From an uncultured Oscillospiraceae bacterium (GTDB taxonomy: Bacteria; Bacillota; Clostridia; Oscillospirales; Oscillospiraceae), in contig CAKTNP010000001.1 in the NCBI GenBank assembly GCA_934589155.1, positions 93,592 to 157,591 on the forward strand: a DNA stretch of 64,000 nucleotides. Reading direction: 5' to 3'. The notes under the pieces are model-generated. The model did no database searches. It worked only from the letters and a program-made list of their open reading frames with translations, and was not told the origin of the DNA. Shown one piece after another: positions 17,663 through 25,745 of the stretch. How positions within the stretch are numbered: the stretch's first letter is position 1; every line of letters begins with the position of its first letter. A program made the translations under genes and the position numbers.

Positions 17663-18688
17663 TTACCTCCACATAAAGGGCGGGTATCGGTCCAGATCCC
17701 CGCGAAGGACCCGAGCAAACAGCATGGACTGTGTGTATGGAATCATTCCAATGGGAATCTTTTCCTTCAAAAACGGGTGTTGGATGGACTCTCGCTTTCT
17801 GGAACGCCATTGTTCAAGAACCTTTCGGCGGCCCTTCTCGCTGAGATATACTGCGCCGAAATCTTTGGTAAAGTCCTGTTCCTGGAACTGATCCTTATTG
17901 AACATAGAAAGGACCAACCGGTCGCACAAGGGCGCTCGGAGCTCCTCCATCAGATCCAAAGCGAAGGATGGCCGCCCAGGGCGAAGGGTGTGGAGGTACC
18001 CCGCGGCAGGATCCAGGCCCACGGACTCCATGGAGGAACGGACCTCATGGGCAAATAAGGTATAGACAAAGGACAATACCGCATTGACTTCATTCAGAGG
18101 AGGCCGGCGGCTTCTCCGCTCAAATTGATAGCCCCTGGGACTGGAGAGCATATGGTCAAACCGAGAAAAGTAGACAGATGCCGCGGCGCCTTCCACCCCA
18201 CGCATGGAATCGATGTCGGTGCAGAGATCCAGCTGTTGAGCAATTTCAGAAAGATCGGCAATGGCCGAGGCCAGGGCGCTCCTCGATGCTTCATCCGGGG
18301 CGGAGCGGGCGTGGCGCATCAGCACAGTCTTGCTGTTTCGGATCTTGCAGAATAATAGATCGGCCACGAAACGCTTCACAAAACTTGTGTCCGTTAGGCT
18401 TTCGTACTGCCGTTTTCGCAACAGGACATTACCGCTGACGGGACCGCATAGGCGTCCCTGAAAGAAACCATTTTCACTGAGGAAGGTGATCGTTACGTCG
18501 TTCTGGGAGCAAAAAGACAATAGCGCAGTGGAAAGGGTGTTCTTTCCAAAGAGCACGATGGAGTTGACCTGGGAGATCGGTACGGAGGCCTTCTCCGTAC
18601 CACCGATGGAAATGCAGATGTTTCCGTTTCGCTCGAAAAGATAACTTTCTGGCGTTGTAATGTACAGGGTCTCCAGCAGCTTCTTCAT
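17663..18688 (-). CDS. cas1: CRISPR-associated integrase Cas1 (type I-C)
   Basis: A 341-residue Cas1 with an N-terminal beta domain (LYITTPESYLFERNGNICI) and an alpha-helical catalytic domain. The expected metal ligands are visible as Glu in RGVEGAAASVYF (near residue 165), His in AAGYLHTLRPGRPS (near 232) and the acidic residues of DLMEELR just after. Cas1 cuts the leader-repeat junction and joins the new spacer. The start overlaps the cas4 end by four bases, so the two are translationally coupled. Confidence 0.96.
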   Translation of the reverse strand: MKKLLETLYITTPESYLFERNGNICISIGGTEKASVPISQVNSIVLFGKNTLSTALLSFCSQNDVTITFLSENGFFQGRLCGPVSGNVLLRKRQYESLTDTSFVKRFVADLLFCKIRNSKTVLMRHARSAPDEASRSALASAIADLSEIAQQLDLCTDIDSMRGVEGAAASVYFSRFDHMLSSPRGYQFERRSRRPPLNEVNAVLSFVYTLFAHEVRSSMESVGLDPAAGYLHTLRPGRPSFALDLMEELRAPLCDRLVLSMFNKDQFQEQDFTKDFGAVYLSEKGRRKVLEQWRSRKRESIQHPFLKEKIPIGMIPYTQSMLFARVLRGDLDRYPPFMWR

Positions 18689-19347
18689 AGAATTTCCTCC
18701 TTTATGGCTTCCATACGGAGCTGGGCGCAGTAGTCAGAAGCGGACCGCTGCACATTAGGCAGGCAGTATTCCTGAAGGGAGCATGCCATGCATTTGGAAC
18801 CATATTCAGCCGGCGGGATAGTAAAGCCGCGACGGAGGGAATCGACCTGACGAATGGTTTTCCGCACTAGAGCCCGCAGTTCCTCGGTCAAAGGGACCGG
18901 GTACCGGCGGTGAGAGGTGATGTAGTAAATTGCACCTTCTGGGATCCGGGCTCCGAACATTTCCTCTAGGCACATAGCTTGAGCGCATAGCTGGATCTCA
19001 TACTCCCGCTCTGAACGGACCTTCCCGTGCTTGTATTCCACGGGGTATAATGCCGCCGGGAAGTCCAGCGCCGGAATCTGGCAGCCATCGGGAGAGGCCT
19101 CAGCCTCAATACAGTCGCATTTCCCGGCAATTCCAAGATTTGGAGAAAAGACGGGGAATTCGTAGAGCTTAGCGGAATTCCCCCGGCGCTCCACACGCTG
19201 GGCGTGGACCCGCGCATGTTCGGAGCGACCCTTGGCCGTATCGGCATTTTCGGTCCACACCTGCTCGTTGGCCAACAGCGCAGCCCGCCGCAGGCAGAAT
19301 CCAGCATGGGTCAGCTGAGAAATGGGAATCGGGTCCCAATCATTCAT
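18685..19347 (-). CDS. cas4: CRISPR-associated exonuclease Cas4
   Basis: A 220-residue Cas4 with a RecB-like nuclease core (Asp in GKCDCIEAE; E and K in VEYKHGKV) and four cysteines for an iron-sulfur cluster: one in the N-terminal GFCLRRA and three in the C-terminal CMACSLQEYC. In type I-C systems Cas4 trims prespacers and selects those with the correct PAM together with Cas1. ATG at 19347 (MNDWDPIPIS) overlaps the cas7 stop by eight bases; the longer upstream frame is inside cas7. Confidence 0.94.
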   Translation of the reverse strand: MNDWDPIPISQLTHAGFCLRRAALLANEQVWTENADTAKGRSEHARVHAQRVERRGNSAKLYEFPVFSPNLGIAGKCDCIEAEASPDGCQIPALDFPAALYPVEYKHGKVRSEREYEIQLCAQAMCLEEMFGARIPEGAIYYITSHRRYPVPLTEELRALVRKTIRQVDSLRRGFTIPPAEYGSKCMACSLQEYCLPNVQRSASDYCAQLRMEAIKEEIL

Positions 19348-20338
19348 GGCGGAACCAGTCCTCGTCCTGGGGAAGTGCATCCCAAGTCACGGGCCCGAAG
19401 GCATTGGACTTGAAACCAATCTGCACGCCCTGGGGCACTTTTTCCAGAGATACCAGAGCGTCATAGTCCCGATAGCTCCGGGGATAAGGAACGGAGGGCT
19501 TCTTGGTGACCTTGACCAGGTCGAAGAGCTTATGGGCGGGGGCACAGCCAAGTTTGGCCTGGCGGACCCGTTGGGCCATGTCTGTGTCCGTGCCCACATG
19601 CTTGAAGAGAATCAGGGGAGAGACCACTGCCATTTCGCCCTTGCTGGCGGAGTGGTCTTGCTCGTACATGTTCAGGATGGCCTCAAACAAAACGTTCAGG
19701 TCCTCCTCATCGAATCCGGTCTCCTCGGCCAGGTTCGCGCTGATAAAGCCTCGGACCTCATACAGGCCAAAGGGAATAATCTGCTTCCGGCCCATGGTGC
19801 GGAGCCTGTCCTCCGGCTGCGCTTCCTCCCAAGCGATGTAATCTTCCACTGTTGCATCATCCTTTACCTTATCAGCGACTGCCATACGGGTAATGGAGAT
19901 ATCCAGAGGAAGGACTGGATCCAGGCTTTTTCCATAGGTGATCTGTACGGGGCCCCGGACTTGACCGGCATTGGGTCCGGTAGACATGACGGCGCCGAAG
20001 GTACGAACGTCGTAGAACAGCTCACAGGCTTTTTGCCTGCCGGCGTACACTGCTTCTTTTGACTTGGCGCAGTCCGCCACGCCGGCGGCCCGCTTGGCCT
20101 CGGCAATATGGCGGTTGATATTGGTGGCCTGCTGAATAATGATATTCATGCCAGGCTCCCCTCGGTGAGCCAGCTCCACATAGTTCCGGATCCGACGCTT
20201 GGTGGCTGCGTCCGTGATGAAGCCCTGCATGGTTTGGGGGTCGATCCGAGGCATATTGCCCATGTCCGGATCACCGTTGGGGTTACAGTTGGTGCAGGCA
20301 ACGTAATACATAAATTCGTATCGGTTTTGAATGGCCAT
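19340..20338 (-). CDS. cas7: Cas7 (Csd2), type I-C Cascade backbone
   Basis: A 332-residue Csd2-family protein. The start MAIQNRYEFMYYVACTNCNPNGDPD is the typical opening with the conserved NPNGDPD loop; ATG at 20338 has a GGAGG site and follows cas8c by 14 bases. About seven copies coat the crRNA spacer in the type I-C surveillance complex. Longer in-frame extension upstream lies inside cas8c and is not coding. Confidence 0.95.
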   Translation of the reverse strand: MAIQNRYEFMYYVACTNCNPNGDPDMGNMPRIDPQTMQGFITDAATKRRIRNYVELAHRGEPGMNIIIQQATNINRHIAEAKRAAGVADCAKSKEAVYAGRQKACELFYDVRTFGAVMSTGPNAGQVRGPVQITYGKSLDPVLPLDISITRMAVADKVKDDATVEDYIAWEEAQPEDRLRTMGRKQIIPFGLYEVRGFISANLAEETGFDEEDLNVLFEAILNMYEQDHSASKGEMAVVSPLILFKHVGTDTDMAQRVRQAKLGCAPAHKLFDLVKVTKKPSVPYPRSYRDYDALVSLEKVPQGVQIGFKSNAFGPVTWDALPQDEDWFRHE

Positions 20339-20352
20339 GGTATATCCTCCCT

Positions 20353-22155
20353 TTATTCTTTGACCGCTCCAGCCTTTTCCTTGGCGGCGGCAACGTGTTC
20401 GTTCTTCTCTTTGTTGAGCATGGCGCCCATCTGGTAATAACCCAGGGCAAAGTAGGACTGCTGCTCCAGATTTAAGGTGGCGGGGATGGAGGAGCCCAGT
20501 GCAACGGAAGTTTGCTGCAGCTTCTCCTGGTACTGTCCGGCGAGCCAAGTGTTATCGATTTTTTCCAGATGGTGATTAGACCGGCTGCTGAGCTGGCCTA
20601 TGACCAGGGCCGGCATTTGAATCGCGGAGGCGTAGTACCGTTCTACGATGCCGGTGTTGACATCGGGCATAGCGGCCCTCTGGATCGCTGCATAGACCGC
20701 CATGAGACCGCCACAGTGATAGGCAGCATTGGTGAGGTTCAGATTGTATTCTTCCAAGATCGATCCCTCCTGATGGTTCATTCGATTTTTTCGGAGCAGC
20801 CAGACCTTCAGCCATTGGCAGGCCAAGCTATTAGGCAGGCTGTTTTGAGACCGCTGGGTTTCGCTGTCGTCGCTGGTCAGCAGTTCGGAGCGAATATAAG
20901 CCAAAGCTTTCGCGGCGATGGCATCCGGCAGGACACCGCCGGATAAAATGGCCTGGATGACCGCCGGGGTGATGCCGGCCAGCTCCTTTGACAGCCGCTC
21001 AAATGGCCTGCTGTCAATTTTTTGAAATTTCAGGAGCCGAAGCAGACGGGCCGTCAGCTTTACGGGCCGGATATTCCCAGTCCCGTTTTGGTTGGTCAGA
21101 GCTAAGTCTGCATACCATTGTGCCATGGCTCGGCGAAGATCAGTGTAGCTGCCTCGGTCGTATTTGCGGATCATGATCCGGCTGTTGGCACCGGACAGTA
21201 GCAAAATGTAATAGGACACGTCATCCAGCTCTGGTGCGGCCTGGCCGGAATAGACACTGCCGGGGACCTGGTTTGCTCGACTTCGCGCTGCCTGTTCGTT
21301 GACGGCCGGTACCTCTTCCCAATTTTCTCCCGGCTCTTCCTCTGGCAGGCCGGTGACAAAGTCCATGGAGAAAAGGGGATCTTGTTCTGGTGGGATCTCC
21401 CGGTCGAACCAGTGGACAAATTTCATGCCTGCAAGAATGGGCGCGTCCTTCAGCAGGTCGTCCAGTGCTGCCTTTACAACGCAGAATGCCTCCTCCGAGA
21501 CAGGGGCGTTGGCTGCTTTTTTCTGACCGTAAGAGCAGAAAGCGGACTTATCAAAGCAGATCAGGGCATCTCCGCTGGCGTGACCGCCAACGACCCGCAG
21601 CCCTTGAATAGGAGTGGTGGTTGCCATAGGGACCGTGGGCCTGCCGGTGATGAGGCACAGCGCGGAGGGTTCATCGTTCCCCTTAGAAAATTGCTGGCGA
21701 AAGGATTGCCACCAAGCCCGGATCTTTTCAAGCTGCAAAATGGATTGACCGTTGACACGGAAGGAGATCCGATCTCCAGGCTTGATCTTGGCCCGATTCA
21801 GCTCCGCACGGATAGCTGCTGCAATTTCGGGGGTCTCCAGTGCGTGAACACATGGCACCAAAAGGGGTTCGGCCTCGGATGCACTGCGGAGCGCATCTAG
21901 GAAGAAATTGCTTTTGCTTCCGGCTTCCTCGGGAATTACAACGGAACGCTTTTCTGCCAGGACATTGCTTTTATCCTTTCCGTTGGCCAGACTCCCGATG
22001 TCGGGGCAGGGGACGGGTTCCTCACTGCCCAGGTAAATGCTGACAGAATCCTCGTTTTCGGACAGGGAAATATACGCTTTAATGGTTTTCCCGACGAAGC
22101 CGGGGGGCAGGGCCAGCTGGCGGCGTATACCGTAGTCGTACAGTGCTTTCAGCAT
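20353..22155 (-). CDS. cas8c: Cas8c (Csd1), type I-C large subunit
   Basis: A 600-residue Csd1-family protein at full length, with the typical opening MLKALYDYG and a conserved central AWWQSFRQQFS block. In type I-C it recognises the PAM, and an internal start usually yields a Cas11-like small subunit from its C-terminal part; I did not identify that start with certainty here. Its start overlaps the cas5c end by seven bases. Confidence 0.94.
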   Translation of the reverse strand: MLKALYDYGIRRQLALPPGFVGKTIKAYISLSENEDSVSIYLGSEEPVPCPDIGSLANGKDKSNVLAEKRSVVIPEEAGSKSNFFLDALRSASEAEPLLVPCVHALETPEIAAAIRAELNRAKIKPGDRISFRVNGQSILQLEKIRAWWQSFRQQFSKGNDEPSALCLITGRPTVPMATTTPIQGLRVVGGHASGDALICFDKSAFCSYGQKKAANAPVSEEAFCVVKAALDDLLKDAPILAGMKFVHWFDREIPPEQDPLFSMDFVTGLPEEEPGENWEEVPAVNEQAARSRANQVPGSVYSGQAAPELDDVSYYILLLSGANSRIMIRKYDRGSYTDLRRAMAQWYADLALTNQNGTGNIRPVKLTARLLRLLKFQKIDSRPFERLSKELAGITPAVIQAILSGGVLPDAIAAKALAYIRSELLTSDDSETQRSQNSLPNSLACQWLKVWLLRKNRMNHQEGSILEEYNLNLTNAAYHCGGLMAVYAAIQRAAMPDVNTGIVERYYASAIQMPALVIGQLSSRSNHHLEKIDNTWLAGQYQEKLQQTSVALGSSIPATLNLEQQSYFALGYYQMGAMLNKEKNEHVAAAKEKAGAVKE

Positions 22156-22796
22156 GAGCTGCCTCCTTTCAGGACTTCGGGGCTGCCATAGGGCGGGATT
22201 AAAATGACGCCGTGCTCCATGACCCCGTGGAACAGGGCCATTCGGATTTTGGTTTTCTTGGTGACTTCTACATCCTCTGGTCCGAAGAGATCGTAGACCA
22301 TCAGTCCTGCGTCCAGATTCTGGTCGATAGGCGGCCGGGTCCCGTCGCTCTCCTCAAAATAGCAGACAAATTCCCGGAGGCCCAGGGAGGGCTGAAAATA
22401 GCATTTTCCCCCACGGATGCGCCGCAGGGCCTGTTCATAGAGCCGGACCTCCCGCCCCACAAAGGCGGGCCGGGGGATGATGGAAGCAGAAATGCGGTAA
22501 CGGACATCCTGTAGGGCCACAGTCTGCCGCTGGGTTCGTTCCTCCTCGGTAAAAATCGGGTCCGAACCAACGGTGCACTTGACCTCATTGCGTTTGAAGC
22601 TAATGTAGCGGATGGGATTCAGAACCTCAATGCGGTTGATCTCCCATAGAAATTCCTTCGGCTTCATATAGACAGCCGAGAGGATCCCTCGGGCGGCGGA
22701 TGGGGTGGGGAAGGGGTAGGTCAGCCGCTCCACCTTTGCGTAGGGGGCGGAGAAGCAGGCAAAATCCCCCCAGACTTCGATCGTGATTTCTTTCAA
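22149..22796 (-). CDS. cas5: Cas5c, type I-C crRNA-processing subunit
   Basis: A 215-residue Cas5d/Cas5c protein with the RAMP opening VEVWGDFACFSAPYAKVERL-like (here IEVWGDFACF) and a Gly-rich loop near AARGILSAVY. In type I-C, which lacks Cas6, this subunit cuts the precursor in the repeat and stays on the crRNA 5' handle. It is the first gene of the six-gene cas operon, about 105 bases from the predicted transcription start. Confidence 0.95.
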   Translation of the reverse strand: MKEITIEVWGDFACFSAPYAKVERLTYPFPTPSAARGILSAVYMKPKEFLWEINRIEVLNPIRYISFKRNEVKCTVGSDPIFTEEERTQRQTVALQDVRYRISASIIPRPAFVGREVRLYEQALRRIRGGKCYFQPSLGLREFVCYFEESDGTRPPIDQNLDAGLMVYDLFGPEDVEVTKKTKIRMALFHGVMEHGVILIPPYGSPEVLKGGSSC

Positions 22797-22880
22797 ATAA
22801 TGTTCACCTCCATGATTTGTGCGCTCTGCTCCGTTTCGTGAACAGAGCGGCCAAATAATATCATACTTATTTCAACTCAT

Positions 22881-22899
22881 CAGCTAAATATATTAGCTG
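22881..22899. promoter_or_regulatory. Operator-like palindrome at the cas operon start
   Basis: CAGCTAA (22881-22887) and TTAGCTG (22893-22899) form a perfect 7-bp inverted repeat with a five-base spacer, beginning about two bases after the predicted transcription start. Binding here would block initiation of cas5-cas2. The reader is unknown. Confidence 0.55.
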
Positions 22900-22907
22900 T
22901 CAAGTAA

Positions 22908-22936
22908 AGTATAATTCACAATTCACACATTGTCAA
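22908..22936 (-). promoter_or_regulatory. Promoter of the cas5-cas8c-cas7-cas4-cas1-cas2 operon
   Basis: TTGACA (22931-22936) and TATACT (22908-22913) on the minus strand with a 17-base spacer are close to the vegetative consensus. The transcript should start near 22901. Confidence 0.85.
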
Positions 22937-22956
22937 GGGGACTAATGAAAATAAAT

Positions 22957-22995
22957 GCACACGGTTTGCCTTGACTTCGTGGGCAGACCGTGTGC
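22957..22995 (-). terminator. Probable terminator of cas3
   Basis: Arms 22957-22970 and 22982-22995 pair over 14 positions (one G-U) around an 11-base loop. On the minus strand ATTTATTTTC follows. It separates cas3 from the next cas promoter. Confidence 0.7.
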
Positions 22996-23001
22996 GGCGT
23001 G

Positions 23002-25209
23002 TCAGAATATAAGATTAGCCTGCGCCTCCTGGGGAAACTGCAATCCCAGCTTGTCGGAGTACAGACGTTCGTACTGAGGACGGAGCAGGTAAATATTACT
23101 GCCTGCGGCCTCCTCATAGTGGCTCCGTTTCTGACGGGCGAAAGGAATCTCTTCGGCATAGATTCCTAAGTTTTTTGCAAAACTGGTGACGGTAATGGGA
23201 GCCGCCTCCTTCAGCAGCAAGCCGGTAATCCCCCGCTCCCGCAGCTGACCTGCGATGCGGTCGTAACGCTCCTGTTCTCCGGGATAGGGGACAATGACTT
23301 GGGCACCGGCATTGGCAATCAGTTTGTATTGGGCTGCTGTTTCATCAAAAGCCCGGGCATCGATGGCACGGGTCAGCTCAGCTTTGTCAGAGGCGTCCGA
23401 AAGCAGCAGTCGGTAGTATTCCCGGATTTTCTCTGGATCGTGAATAGAGAAAGGCGGTTTCATTTCCTGAACGACCACGGCGGCGTTGTTGTACCAGGGA
23501 TCCGGATAGGGCATCCGGCTGTCCTCCGGACGGAAGACGACGACCTGACCCAAAGAACCCCGACCGTTTCGGTTGCACCGCCCGGCGGCCTGAATGATGG
23601 CCTCCAGGGGCGCCAGGGCTCGATACATCCGCCCGAAATCCAAGTCCACACCGGCCTCAATGCACTGGGTCGCTACCACCCGGCAGGACAGTCCTTTGGC
23701 GAGCCTTTGACGAATGCGTTCGATCTGTCTGCTCCGGTGGGCGGGGCATAGGTCTGTGGTAAGGAAGAAAACCGTATCTTCGGGGCAGAGCTGCTCCAAG
23801 GCGGCGACAAGGACCCGTGCGTGACGACGCAGGTTGACAATGGCGCAGACGCTGTCAAAACGGGACATTTCTTCGGCAATAGCCTCTAGAGGCGTTTCGG
23901 TATGGACCCGCCAGTCCACTTCCACACGTTGCAGGGCATCGAACAATTTCCTGTGGTCGGGCAGAATCTCTCGGGGAGTCCATCGGAGATCCTCCCGAGC
24001 GGCGAAATCCGGCTGAGTTGCCGTGGAGAATACCATGGTGGTGTGATACCGATTGCACAACTCATTCACGGCTCGGAGGGTGGCGGAGGTCAGATCGGCG
24101 GGAAGACTTTGGGCCTCATCGAATATGACAACGCTGTCGGCAATATTGTGGAGTTTTCGACAGGCTGTCGGCTGGTCGGAAAACAGAGATTCAAAAAATC
24201 GGACGGAGGTGGTGATGATGACCGGTGCACTCCATCTGGCGGCCAGTTCCCGGCCGCTTTCCGGAAGATCGCTTTGACTGTGGTCGATGAGGATATTGGG
24301 GATAATGTGTCCATAGGCGTTGGCGCTTTGCTCTGCTAAAGTCAGGAAGGGAAGGACAATAATGACCCGTCGTTTGCCGTGGACTAGGCAGTGCCGGAGA
24401 GCAAAGTGCAGCAGGGCCAGAGTTTTTCCGGTGCCGGTGGGAGCTGTCAGGGTGAATAAACCCTCAGGCTGGGCGCCCATGGCGCCGCACTGGTCAAAGA
24501 CCAGATCCCGATAAGAATTCAGTGTTTGGTTCGCGGTAGAGCTTTGCTTGATCTCGTTTCGGCGGGCGTACAGCTTTTCCAGAAGGGCCTGGGGGTCAAA
24601 GCGGTTGTCCTCTGCGTGACCTAAGTAGGCGCTGTCATCATTTATGGCAGAGGCAGTGTAATCCGCATCCACCAGGCAAGAGAACAGCATTCGAGTGTAC
24701 AGCATAGACTCCAGCATATCGGAAGGCGGAAGGGGAAGCGGCGCAGGCAGCCGAAAATTGGGAAAGTCCTTTTGAAATTCCGCAAAAGCAGCAGTCAGCT
24801 GCTCTTTGGTTTCAATGGATGGATCCTTTCCGTTATTTCCATGGACGCTCTTACTGTCATCTGCCAGAGCATGAAGCTCGCTCCGAATCAGATCGTAGGC
24901 AACAAGGCCGTCGTGGTGCCCGTTGACAGCCTCCACAATTGGGCGAATATTGGCCCGGCCGCGGTAACACATCTCCAGATAACATGCGCCGCCCATCGCA
25001 TGGTCGACCCCGGTGCGGAGACCTTTCAACACATCTTGAAAAGATTTGGTGTACTTCCCAAGGTCGTGCACTGCACCTTCCAGCGCCGCTGCGTTGCCCA
25101 GCCCTAAGGGCTCTCCATAGGTCCGGGCCAGGGCGGAGACATTCTGCAGATGTTCTTTCACAGTTTCTTGATGCCCCTGGAGATTTGGGGACTTTGCGAA
25201 ATACTCCAT
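23002..25209 (-). CDS. cas3: CRISPR-associated nuclease/helicase Cas3
   Basis: A 735-residue Cas3 with an N-terminal HD nuclease (KEHLQNV near residue 20, VHDLGK near 47-52, further His in NGHHDG) and a C-terminal SF2 helicase: Walker A APTGTGKTLAL near 260, DEAQ near 363, and motif VI region QAAGRCNRNGRG near 545. Cas3 is recruited after Cascade binds a target, then unwinds and shreds it. It is the first cas gene and, unusually for I-C, appears as a separate transcription unit with its own promoter and terminator. Confidence 0.96.
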   Translation of the reverse strand: MEYFAKSPNLQGHQETVKEHLQNVSALARTYGEPLGLGNAAALEGAVHDLGKYTKSFQDVLKGLRTGVDHAMGGACYLEMCYRGRANIRPIVEAVNGHHDGLVAYDLIRSELHALADDSKSVHGNNGKDPSIETKEQLTAAFAEFQKDFPNFRLPAPLPLPPSDMLESMLYTRMLFSCLVDADYTASAINDDSAYLGHAEDNRFDPQALLEKLYARRNEIKQSSTANQTLNSYRDLVFDQCGAMGAQPEGLFTLTAPTGTGKTLALLHFALRHCLVHGKRRVIIVLPFLTLAEQSANAYGHIIPNILIDHSQSDLPESGRELAARWSAPVIITTSVRFFESLFSDQPTACRKLHNIADSVVIFDEAQSLPADLTSATLRAVNELCNRYHTTMVFSTATQPDFAAREDLRWTPREILPDHRKLFDALQRVEVDWRVHTETPLEAIAEEMSRFDSVCAIVNLRRHARVLVAALEQLCPEDTVFFLTTDLCPAHRSRQIERIRQRLAKGLSCRVVATQCIEAGVDLDFGRMYRALAPLEAIIQAAGRCNRNGRGSLGQVVVFRPEDSRMPYPDPWYNNAAVVVQEMKPPFSIHDPEKIREYYRLLLSDASDKAELTRAIDARAFDETAAQYKLIANAGAQVIVPYPGEQERYDRIAGQLRERGITGLLLKEAAPITVTSFAKNLGIYAEEIPFARQKRSHYEEAAGSNIYLLRPQYERLYSDKLGLQFPQEAQANLIF

Positions 25210-25252
25210 GGCTACCCTCCTGCAGCATACCGAATCAGTCGGAGCTGTATTA

Positions 25253-25270
25253 GTTAAACGAAATTTTAAC
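25253..25270. promoter_or_regulatory. Inverted repeat downstream of the cas3 promoter
   Basis: GTTAAA (25253-25258) and TTTAAC (25265-25270), six-base spacer, begins a few bases after the predicted cas3 transcription start. Candidate repressor site; short arms make this tentative. Confidence 0.4.
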
Positions 25271-25280
25271 CGATAATGTT

Positions 25281-25309
25281 ATTGTACCGGCTTCTTTCGC
25301 AGCTGTCAA
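25281..25309 (-). promoter_or_regulatory. Promoter of cas3
   Basis: TTGACA (25304-25309) and TACAAT (25281-25286) on the minus strand, 17 bases apart. The start would be near 25275, about 65 bases before the ATG. Confidence 0.82.
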
Positions 25310-25457
25310 TGAGTGACCGGAGCATTCTGCGGAAAAGGACAAAGATAGGTCAAAATCTTGCAGGGAAAGAAGCAGACCGGGCCAAAGCTGGCAGCGGCCA
25401 GAGTGAAATTTGCCGAGCCGTGACGGATCCTGTCGGCAAAAAGCGGCGGTTTGGGGC

Positions 25458-25486
25458 TTGACACAGAGAAAAGAATGTGGTATCAT
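25458..25486 (+). promoter_or_regulatory. Promoter of the initiator tRNA gene
   Basis: TTGACA (25458-25463) and TATCAT (25481-25486), 17-base spacer, 27 bases before the tRNA. Confidence 0.8.
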
Positions 25487-25513
25487 ACTCAAGCAATAAG
25501 GAATTGCCCACAT

Positions 25514-25591
<78 letters not shown>

Positions 25592-25593
25592 TC

Positions 25594-25630
25594 AAATCCC
25601 GGTATTCACTACGAATACCGGGATTTTTCT
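25594..25630 (+). terminator. Element-borne terminator behind tRNA-fMet
   Basis: Arms 25594-25607 and 25613-25626 pair perfectly over 14 bp with a five-base loop and run into TTTTTCT. It replaces the chromosomal terminator now displaced to 36342. Confidence 0.88.
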
Positions 25631-25667
25631 AACTTCTACGCAAGATTTGAAATGGAGCCGCTCCCCG

Positions 25668-25688
25668 TTTTGGGCCAATTTTGGGCCA
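25668..25688. promoter_or_regulatory. Putative integrase arm sites, left end
   Basis: TTTTGGGCCA occurs twice, 11 bases apart (25668-25677 and 25679-25688), 77 bases inside attL. The same double motif is present at the right end, which is the pattern of arm-type integrase binding sites. Confidence 0.6.
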
Positions 25689-25745
25689 ATGGGTCAAAAA
25701 ACAGAATTCTATGGGCCACCGTCCGGCAATCCGGGCGGTATTTTT

